The notes under the pieces: model-generated
Databases searched by the model: none
The model's input: only the letters and a program-made list of their open reading frames with translations
Told to the model about the DNA's origin: nothing
Source: Anaerolineae bacterium
GTDB taxonomy: Bacteria; Chloroflexota; Anaerolineae; UBA1429
Assembly (NCBI GenBank): GCA_016928125.1
Contig: JAFGLK010000452.1
Coordinates: 1-5,644 of the forward strand
DNA length: 5,644 nt
Direction: 5' to 3'
Position numbers and translations under genes: made by a program
Shown: positions 1-4,603 of the stretch, one piece after another
Position numbering within the stretch: the stretch's first letter is position 1
How the letters are laid out: each line of letters starts with the position of its first letter

Positions 1-660
1 CAGGCGCAAGAGAACATCATGATGCAGGCCATGCGCTGCGGCATGCCCTACGTCACCAACCGTTGGCTCGGCGGCACGCTGACCAACTTTCGCACCATCC
101 GGTCGCGCATCGACTATATGATCGACTTGGAGCGGCAGCGCGACGAGGGCTGGTTCGATCGGCTACCAAAAAAGGAAGCGATGGTCAACCTGCGCGAGCT
201 GGCCAAACTGAACCGGCTGCTGGGCGGCCTGCGCAACCTTCATCGCCTGCCCGACGCGCTCTTTCTGTGCGATGTGAGCACGGAGGACATCGCCGTGAAG
301 GAGGCCAATCGGCTGGAGATCCCGGTGATCGCCATGGTCGACACCAACTGCGATCCTGACCCGATCGACCTGGTCATTCCAGCCAACGACGATGCCATCC
401 GGGCCATTTTGCTGATCTCCAGCCTGATCGCCGACGCGGTGATCGAGGGCCAGCAGATGCGCGGTGTGATCATGGAGGAAGAGGGCGAGGTCGAGGAGGC
501 CGCCTATGAGGCGGACCAGATCATCGAGGCGCCGCTCCCTGATGAAGGCCCCGCCCCCCGGCGAGTTCCCGCATTGGTTAGCGAGGCCGAGGATCTGGAC
601 GAGGACGACGAGGATCTCATCATCATCGATGATGATGAAGACGACCTGGATATCGGGTAG
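1..660 (+). CDS. rpsB: 30S ribosomal protein S2, C-terminal part (5' end outside window)
   Basis: S2 binds the head-body junction of the small ribosomal subunit and is needed for translation initiation. The reading frame is open from base 1 and gives 219 residues. Hallmarks seen are RWLGGTLTNF (residues 21-30 of the fragment), PDALFLCD, the AVKEANRLEIPVIAMVDTNCDPD stretch (split here only by description: AVKEAN, then IPVIAMVDTN, then CDPD) and VIPANDDAIRAI. By comparison with E. coli S2, where WLGG lies near residue 103, about 80 N-terminal residues are missing to the left, so the first ATG codons (from base 19) are internal. After the conserved core, the last roughly 60 residues form a tail rich in Glu and Asp that ends LIIIDDDEDDLDIG. 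E. coli S2 has only a short tail, so this one is an extension, probably disordered. It is the first of three co-directional genes with tsf and pyrH. Identification is secure; the role of the tail is unknown. Confidence 0.97.
   Translation, partial: QAQENIMMQAMRCGMPYVTNRWLGGTLTNFRTIRSRIDYMIDLERQRDEGWFDRLPKKEAMVNLRELAKLNRLLGGLRNLHRLPDALFLCDVSTEDIAVKEANRLEIPVIAMVDTNCDPDPIDLVIPANDDAIRAILLISSLIADAVIEGQQMRGVIMEEEGEVEEAAYEADQIIEAPLPDEGPAPRRVPALVSEAEDLDEDDEDLIIIDDDEDDLDIG
617..638. repeat. perfect 22-bp palindrome inside the rpsB acidic tail
   Basis: The arm TCATCATCATC (617-627) is followed directly by its exact reverse complement GATGATGATGA (628-638), with no spacer. It encodes part of the LIIIDDDE stretch of the S2 tail: three ATC isoleucine codons followed by three GAT aspartate codons. 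In RNA it could fold into a hairpin with a loop of about four bases. Codon repetition alone is enough to make this palindrome, so a regulatory role is only a possibility. Confidence 0.75.
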
Positions 661-685
661 GTCCCGCTCAATGGTTTCGTTCAAA

Positions 686-710
686 AGAGCCGGGCGCTTG
701 GCCCGGCTCT
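686..710 (+). terminator. hairpin in the rpsB-tsf gap, attenuator-like
   Basis: AGAGCCGGGC (686-695) pairs perfectly with GCCCGGCTCT (701-710) across the 5-nt loop GCTTG. The stem is 10 bp and very GC-rich. It starts 26 nt after the rpsB stop and ends 14 nt before the tsf Shine-Dalgarno sequence. No T-run follows (CAACTTGCAT), so it does not look like a full intrinsic terminator. It could act as a partial terminator (attenuator), an RNA processing site or a 3'-end stabiliser, letting S2 and EF-Ts be made in different amounts. The structure is seen directly; the role is inferred. Confidence 0.6.
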
Positions 711-723
711 CAACTTGCATCAC

Positions 724-729
724 AGGAGG
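724..729 (+). promoter_or_regulatory. ribosome binding site of tsf
   Basis: AGGAGG lies 9 nt before the ATG at 739. It decides the start: an in-frame TTG at 715 lies upstream of this site and would add eight residues (MHHRRAVQ) that are foreign to EF-Ts. Confidence 0.85.
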
Positions 730-738
730 GCTGTGCAG

Positions 739-1329
739 ATGGCAGTGACCACACAGATGATCAAAGAGCTGCGCGCGCTGACGCAGGCGGGCGTGATGGA
801 ATGCAAGCGCGCGCTGGATGAGACCGGCGGCGACATGGAAAAGGCTGCGGCGATCCTGCGCGAGAGGGCGCTGGCGGCGGCAGCCAAGAAGGCCGAGCGC
901 AAGGCAGCCGAAGGGCTGGTGGAGGCCTATATTCACACCGGCGGCAAGCTGGGCGTGCTGGTCGAGGTCAACTGTGAGACCGACTTTGTGGCCCGCACCG
1001 ACGAATTCGAGGCGCTGTGCCACGACCTGGCGCTGCAGGTAGCCGCCAGCGCGCCCAAGTGGGTCGCGCGAGAGGACGTTCCCGCCGACGTGATCGAGGC
1101 CGAAAAGGCCGAGTACCGCAGCCAGTTCGGCGATGATCCCAAGCCACCGCAGATCATGGAGCGCATCATGCAGGGCAAGCTGGCCAAGTTCTACGAGGAG
1201 AACTGCCTTCTGGAGCAGCCCTTTATCCGTGACGACAGCCAAAAGATCAAGGACGTGGTCACGGAGGCCATTGCCAGGTTGGGCGAGAACATTGTGGTGA
1301 AGCGCTTTAGCCGTTTCGAGATCAGCTAG
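739..1329 (+). CDS. tsf: Translation elongation factor Ts (short form)
   Basis: EF-Ts is the guanine nucleotide exchange factor that releases GDP from EF-Tu in the cytoplasm. The 196-residue protein opens with the UBA-like EF-Tu binding domain (residues 1-45 or so, with [16 protein letters not shown]). The exchange motif follows in [12 protein letters not shown], with TDFV at residues 81-84, the element that contacts EF-Tu near its Mg2+ site. LLEQPF lies at 157-162 and the closing motif [12 protein letters not shown] at 181-192. E. coli EF-Ts has about 283 residues; this length matches the short form known from Thermus and some other phyla, which has a single core subdomain. ATG at 739 is chosen because AGGAGG stands 9 nt upstream and the [12 protein letters not shown] start is typical. 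It sits 78 nt after rpsB and 74 nt before pyrH. Nothing is truncated or shifted. Confidence 0.97.
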   Translation: MAVTTQMIKELRALTQAGVMECKRALDETGGDMEKAAAILRERALAAAAKKAERKAAEGLVEAYIHTGGKLGVLVEVNCETDFVARTDEFEALCHDLALQVAASAPKWVAREDVPADVIEAEKAEYRSQFGDDPKPPQIMERIMQGKLAKFYEENCLLEQPFIRDDSQKIKDVVTEAIARLGENIVVKRFSRFEIS

Positions 1330-1390
1330 GCCCGCCTCCCCCTCGGCAGCGGCCGGCTGACACGTCAGGCGTCAAACGCGCCAGAACTCT

Positions 1391-1397
1391 GAGGAGG
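1391..1397 (+). promoter_or_regulatory. ribosome binding site of pyrH
   Basis: GAGGAGG lies 6 nt before the ATG at 1404. It is a near-ideal Shine-Dalgarno sequence and fixes the pyrH start. Confidence 0.8.
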
Positions 1398-1403
1398 CAC
1401 GCG

Positions 1404-2120
1404 ATGGCAGAGGCCAAGTACAAGCGCATCCTGCTCAAGCTGAGCGGCGATTTCATGGCCGGCCCAGGCGGGTTTGGCGTTGATCCTCACACGATCGAGG
1501 AGGTTTCGCGGCAGATTCTCGAGGCGCTCGAGTATGGCATCGAGATGGCGATCGTGATCGGCGGGGGCAACATCTGGCGCGGCAGCGACGCCCTGGCGCG
1601 CGGCATGGAGCGGGCCACCGCCGACTATATGGGCATGCTGGCGACGGTCATCAACGCCATGGCCCTGCAGGATGCGCTCGAGCGCATGGGCGTGGTGACC
1701 CGCGTCCAGACGGCCATCGAGATGCGCGAGGTGGCGGAGCCCTATATCCGGCGGCGCGCGATCCGGCACATGGAAAAGGGGCGGGTGGTGATCTTTGGCG
1801 CTGGCACCGGCAATCCCTACTTTACCACGGATACCGCCGCTGCGCTGCGGGCCATGGAAATCTACGCCGACGTGCTGCTCAAGGCCACCAAGGTAGACGG
1901 CATCTACGATCAGGACCCGCTCAAGCACCCTGGCGCCAAGCGCTTCCAGGAGCTCTCTTTCATCCAGGCGCTCAATATGGGTGTGAAGGTGATAGATGCC
2001 ACCGCGTTGTCTCTGTGCATGGACAACAAACTGCCCCTGGTGGTGTTCAGACTCTGTCCCCCGAACAGCCTCGTTCAGGCCATCCTCGGCGAGCCGATCG
2101 GCACCCTGGTGCACACCTGA
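1404..2120 (+). CDS. pyrH: Uridylate (UMP) kinase
   Basis: This cytoplasmic enzyme phosphorylates UMP to UDP with ATP, the step before UTP and CTP synthesis. Bacterial PyrH belongs to the amino acid kinase fold and works as a hexamer. The 238-residue product has the usual length. Motifs seen in order are the phosphate-binding LLKLSGDFM (residues 10-18), IGGGNIWRG (52-60), the UMP-site stretch [20 protein letters not shown] (131-150), the nucleotide-site [13 protein letters not shown] (160-172), the [13 protein letters not shown] segment (196-208) and the terminal GEPIGTLV. Asp follows KLSG where many homologues have Glu, a conservative change. It is third after rpsB and tsf, a common bacterial order. 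frr (ribosome recycling factor), the frequent next gene, is absent and a terminator hairpin follows instead, so the transcript probably ends here. Confidence 0.97.
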   Translation: MAEAKYKRILLKLSGDFMAGPGGFGVDPHTIEEVSRQILEALEYGIEMAIVIGGGNIWRGSDALARGMERATADYMGMLATVINAMALQDALERMGVVTRVQTAIEMREVAEPYIRRRAIRHMEKGRVVIFGAGTGNPYFTTDTAAALRAMEIYADVLLKATKVDGIYDQDPLKHPGAKRFQELSFIQALNMGVKVIDATALSLCMDNKLPLVVFRLCPPNSLVQAILGEPIGTLVHT

Positions 2121-2148
2121 GAGCGATCGAGCCGCATGATGCATGACC

Positions 2149-2188
2149 CCAGGTCGGGCCTCCATGGCGAGCCCGACCTGGCGCTTTT
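2149..2188 (+). terminator. Rho-independent terminator after pyrH
   Basis: CCAGGTCGGGC (2149-2159) pairs perfectly over 11 bp with GCCCGACCTGG (2171-2181) across an 11-nt loop. A short T-run, TTTT, follows at 2185-2188 after CGC. It begins 28 nt past the pyrH stop. Stem quality and position make it a convincing end for the rpsB-tsf-pyrH transcript; the T-run is short, so some read-through into ccmA is possible. Confidence 0.8.
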
Positions 2189-2197
2189 CAGGGGAAG

Positions 2198-2225
2198 TTG
2201 ATCGGAACGTCCAGCCTCATACAAT
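2198..2225 (+). promoter_or_regulatory. putative sigma70-type promoter of the ccmABCD operon
   Basis: TTGATC (2198-2203, four of six consensus -35 bases) is followed by a 16-bp spacer and TACAAT (2220-2225, five of six -10 bases). It lies 10 nt downstream of the pyrH terminator and just before ccmA. A transcript would start near 2232 and leave a leader of about 50 nt. The placement supports ccmA starting downstream of 2232 rather than at the in-frame TTG at 2198, which would lie within the promoter itself. It is a sequence match only; no start site has been mapped. Confidence 0.55.
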
Positions 2226-2281
2226 ACAAGGGATGCCCGTTGGGAAGCACCAAGCTGACTCGTGAGATGGATCGGTTGACC

Positions 2282-2950
2282 ATGCAGGTTGCGATCGAGA
2301 TACGTGGGCTGGAAAAGAAGTTTGGATCGCACGCGGTACTGCGCGGCCTCGACCTGAGCATCGCGTGCGGGCGGACGGTAGCGCTCGTGGGGGCCAACGG
2401 CGCAGGCAAGACCACGCTGTTGCGTCTGATCGCGGGCCTGGCCAGGCCAACGGCCGGCGCCATCTGGATCCACGGCCTGGATACTCGCAGCGCCCGGGAG
2501 GAGACGCGTCGACAGGTTGGGTTCCTGTCTCACCAGCCTCTGCTCTACCTTGGCCTCTCGGCAGAGGAGAACCTTCGCTTCTACGCGGCTCTGTACGGCC
2601 TTGACAGCCCCACAGAACGGATCAGCGCGCTGGTGACCCGTGTGGGTCTGTGGCCGTATCTGCACGAGCCGGTGCGCACCTACTCGCGCGGCATGCGGCA
2701 GCGCCTCGCCATCGCGCGGCTCTTGCTGCATGATCCGACGGTGCTACTGCTGGACGAGCCCTACACCGGGTTAGATGAAGAGGGGATCGCCACGCTGCAC
2801 GGGCTCCTCTCCGCCGACGATGGGCAGCGTACGGTGCTGCTGACCACTCACTCGCTGGATCGAGCAGCACGCTGGGCCGATGAGGCCCAGCGCCTGAAGG
2901 ATGGACACCTGCAAGCGCTGGCCCCCGTTCTCGGCGAGGAGGGGGGATGA
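2282..2950 (+). CDS. ccmA: Cytochrome c maturation ABC transporter, ATP-binding subunit CcmA
   Basis: CcmA is the cytoplasmic ATPase of the CcmAB(C)D complex, whose ATP hydrolysis releases heme-loaded CcmE for cytochrome c assembly. The 222-residue product has the full ABC set: Walker A GANGAGKTT (residues 37-45), Q-loop Gln85 in FLSHQP, signature YSRGM (134-138, in place of LSGGQ), Walker B VLLLDEP (154-160) with catalytic Glu159, D-loop GLD (163-165) and switch His190 in TTHSLD. The length fits CcmA (about 200-220). On motifs alone it could be another ABC-2 type ATPase, but the overlap with ccmB settles it. The start is uncertain: ATG 2282 gives the typical MQVAIEIRGLEKKFG opening, ATG 2267 and TTG 2276 are also in frame, and none has a clear Shine-Dalgarno sequence. 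The stop overlaps the ccmB start as ATGA (2947-2950), implying translational coupling. Confidence 0.9.
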   Translation: MQVAIEIRGLEKKFGSHAVLRGLDLSIACGRTVALVGANGAGKTTLLRLIAGLARPTAGAIWIHGLDTRSAREETRRQVGFLSHQPLLYLGLSAEENLRFYAALYGLDSPTERISALVTRVGLWPYLHEPVRTYSRGMRQRLAIARLLLHDPTVLLLDEPYTGLDEEGIATLHGLLSADDGQRTVLLTTHSLDRAARWADEAQRLKDGHLQALAPVLGEEGG

Positions 2951-3654
2951 CGACGGCGACTGCCAGGGACAAGGGGAGAGCAAGACGCGCCTACTGGCAC
3001 ACCATCGCGGCCATCGTGCGCAAAGACATCACCGTGGAGATGCGCGAGCGCGTCCTGCTCGGCGCGATGCTCGGCTTTGCGCTGATCGTGCTGCTGCTCT
3101 TTAGCCTGGCTCTGCAGGTCACATCCGACACGATGGCGCGCGTCCTTCCGGGCGTCCTCTGGGTCACCTTTACCTTTGCGGGCATGCTCGGGCTGGGCCG
3201 CTCCTTTGTGATGGAGCGGGACCAGGAGTGCCTGGATGGGCTGCTGCTGGCCCCCTGCGACCTGACCGCGGTCTTGTGGGGCAAGATCGCGGGCAACCTG
3301 CTGTTGATGGCGCTGACCGAACTGGTGACGCTCGTCTTTGCCGTGGTCCTGTTCGACCTGCGGCTGCACCTCTTGCTGGTGCCGGTGCTCTTGTTGGGAA
3401 CGTTGGGCTTTGCCACGGTGGGCACCTTTTTCTCGGCGGTGAGCATCCAGGTGCGCGCCCGCGAGTTGCTCTTGCCGGTGCTGGTGTTGCCGCTGATGAT
3501 CCCGGCCTTGATCGCCTCGACCCGCCTGACCGGCGAACTGCTCAGCCGCGGCACGTGGGCGGGGCAAGCGCATTGGCTGCACCTCTTGGTCGCGTTTGAC
3601 GTGATCTATCTGGCCATCGTGTACATGACGTTCGAGGCGGTGATGGAAGAGTGA
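2947..3654 (+). CDS. ccmB: Heme exporter/cytochrome c maturation membrane protein CcmB
   Basis: CcmB is the integral membrane subunit that pairs with CcmA. The 235 residues show a basic cytoplasmic start with the IVRKDITVEMRERVLLGAM amphipathic lead-in, then about six membrane segments near residues 37-57, 66-84, 114-136, 141-166, 174-191 and 210-230. The cytoplasmic stretch MERDQECLDGLLLAP (89-103) matches the E.(D/E)....GLLLAP region of CcmB that faces the ATPase, and the end TFEAVMEE resembles the usual acidic end of the family. The length is close to the usual 220 or so. ATG at 2947 overlaps the ccmA stop by 4 nt, and a purine-rich GAGGAGG (2936-2942) inside ccmA serves as ribosome binding site. 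Its own stop overlaps the ccmC start. No defects are seen. Confidence 0.92.
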   Translation: MTTATARDKGRARRAYWHTIAAIVRKDITVEMRERVLLGAMLGFALIVLLLFSLALQVTSDTMARVLPGVLWVTFTFAGMLGLGRSFVMERDQECLDGLLLAPCDLTAVLWGKIAGNLLLMALTELVTLVFAVVLFDLRLHLLLVPVLLLGTLGFATVGTFFSAVSIQVRARELLLPVLVLPLMIPALIASTRLTGELLSRGTWAGQAHWLHLLVAFDVIYLAIVYMTFEAVMEE

Positions 3655-4358
3655 CAAAGACGAGAGCGGAGCGAGACGCAGCCGCCGCTGGCGGCCGAGG
3701 AGCTGGACTGCGGGCGCTGATGGCCCTGGCTGGCGCCTGGATGGCGGTGGCGCTGGCCTTCGCCCTGCTGCTGGCGCCCACCGAGGCGGTAATGGGCGCC
3801 GTGCAGCGCATCTTTTACTTTCACGTCTCCGCCTCATGGTGCGGCTATGTGGCCTTGCTGGTGGCATTCATCGCCAGCCTGCTCTACCTGTCGCGGCGCG
3901 AAGCACGCTGGGATGGCCTGGCGTTGGCCTCCTCAGAATTGGGTTGGGTGTTCATCACCCAGGGCATCGTGAGCGGCTCTATCTGGGCCAAGGCGGTCTG
4001 GGGCACCTGGTGGACCTGGGACCCCCGTCTGACCACCAGCGCTGTCCTTTGGATGATCTACACCTCGTACCTGCTGCTGCGCGGCGCCGTGCTCGAGCCC
4101 AACCTGCGCGCGCGCCTGGCCGCCATCTACAACCTGGCCGGGTTTGTGGCCGTGCCGCTCAACTTTATGGCCATTCGCTGGTGGCGAGCGGCCCATCCCT
4201 TGGTGCTCGATGGGGGCGGGTTTCGCATCGCGCCGGGCATGCTCACGGCGCTGCTGGTGAGCGTGGGCGCATTCAGCGCCCTCTACGTGACCCTCTTGTT
4301 GCTCCGCCTGCGGGTGGAACGGCTGCAGGACGCCATTCAGAGCTTGCGCGCGCGCTAG
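3651..4358 (+). CDS. ccmC: Heme-handling protein CcmC (WWD domain)
   Basis: CcmC binds heme at the outer face of the cytoplasmic membrane and attaches it to the chaperone CcmE. The 235-residue product contains the tryptophan-rich WWD motif as WGTWWTWDPRLT (residues 117-128). Two conserved heme-ligand histidines are visible, His58 in FYFHVSASW and His182 in WRAAHPLV, at the places expected from E. coli CcmC (His60 and His184). About six membrane segments lie near residues 25-43, 63-80, 92-110, 129-143, 156-175 and 197-219. It starts with GTG at 3651, whose GTGA overlaps the ccmB stop by 4 nt; only a weak purine run (GGAAGA) precedes it, so coupled re-initiation is likely. An alternative in-frame ATG at 3720 would remove 23 residues of a basic, alanine-rich leader but leave the first membrane helix nearly whole. 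The WWD motif also occurs in CcmF and CcsA, but the size and neighbours fit CcmC. Confidence 0.95.
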   Translation: MTKTRAERDAAAAGGRGAGLRALMALAGAWMAVALAFALLLAPTEAVMGAVQRIFYFHVSASWCGYVALLVAFIASLLYLSRREARWDGLALASSELGWVFITQGIVSGSIWAKAVWGTWWTWDPRLTTSAVLWMIYTSYLLLRGAVLEPNLRARLAAIYNLAGFVAVPLNFMAIRWWRAAHPLVLDGGGFRIAPGMLTALLVSVGAFSALYVTLLLLRLRVERLQDAIQSLRAR

Positions 4359-4361
4359 GAG
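4357..4361 (+). promoter_or_regulatory. ribosome binding site of ccmD
   Basis: AGGAG begins within the ccmC stop codon (4356-4358) and stands 8 nt before the ATG at 4370. It is strong support that the very short downstream frame is translated. Confidence 0.75.
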
Positions 4362-4369
4362 ACGGACAC

Positions 4370-4519
4370 ATGGCATACCTTCTGGTAGGTTTTCTGGCGC
4401 TCTGGGGGATCACCTTCGCCTATCTCTATGTCATGGCGCGGCGCCAGTCGCGCCTGGAACGAGAGCTCGAGCTGCTGCGCGGCGAGATAGCGGCCAGGGG
4501 TGACCGATCGGAGGAGTGA
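4370..4519 (+). CDS. ccmD: CcmD-like small membrane protein
   Basis: CcmD is a tiny membrane protein that holds the CcmABC complex together and helps release holo-CcmE. This frame encodes 49 residues: one N-terminal membrane helix (about 3-22, YLLVGFLALWGITFAYLYVM) then a charged, helical cytoplasmic tail (RRQSRLERELELLRGEI). This layout, with aromatic residues in the helix and an Arg-rich boundary, is that of CcmD. CcmD sequence is poorly conserved, so the call depends on size, topology and position. It lies 11 nt after ccmC, has a good AGGAG site, and is the last gene of the ccmABCD run. The usual next gene, ccmE, does not follow; the neighbour is ccmF facing the other way. It is too short for many gene finders and would be easy to miss. 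Confidence 0.8.
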   Translation: MAYLLVGFLALWGITFAYLYVMARRQSRLERELELLRGEIAARGDRSEE

Positions 4520-4528
4520 CGGCCCGAA

Positions 4529-4592
4529 CTCGATCCAGGGCAGGCTGCACACCGGTCCCTGTGGAAAACGTGCAGGCCGACCCTGGCTTGAG
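4529..4592. terminator. long imperfect inverted repeat between convergent ccmD and ccmF
   Basis: The 84-nt convergent gap holds nested pairing arms. CCAGGG (4535-4540) pairs with CCCTGG (4581-4586). GG plus CTGCAC (4543-4550) pairs with GTGCAG, a one-base bulge and CC (4570-4578). Outside these, CTCGA (4529-4533) pairs with TTGAG (4588-4592), with one G-U pair. The loop is 19 nt (4551-4569). It lies 9 nt past the ccmD stop and 11 nt past the ccmF stop, where a terminator shared by both strands is expected. No T-run flanks it on either side, so it may need Rho or act as an RNA 3'-end stabiliser. Confidence 0.55.
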
Positions 4593-4603
4593 CACCAGGC
4601 GGC

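Noticed and set aside
163..1242. Long open minus-strand frame (359 codons) across rpsB and tsf
   Set aside because: It lies opposite two certain genes and spans their gap. Its translation is His/Leu/Gln-rich without any domain, as expected from the complement of high-GC coding sequence.
1357..1368. Small inverted repeat CTGACACGTCAG between tsf and pyrH
   Set aside because: The stem is 5 bp with a 2-nt spacer, too small and too tight to be a terminator, and it has no T-run. I see no promoter or other element in this 74-nt gap beyond the pyrH ribosome binding site.
2198..2281. ccmA starting at TTG 2198
   Set aside because: It would add 28 residues not expected in CcmA, has its start in the probable -35 box, and would lie ahead of the predicted transcription start.
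2848..3867. Long open minus-strand frame (339 codons) opposite ccmA-ccmB-ccmC
   Set aside because: The product is Gln/His/Arg-rich low-complexity sequence with no fold signal, and it is antisense to three well-supported genes.
3836..4369. Upstream extension of the ccmD frame through ccmC
   Set aside because: The frame is open by chance inside ccmC and the translation is Gly/Arg/Ala-rich. The AGGAG site and membrane helix start at 4370, so only the last 49 codons are taken as a gene.
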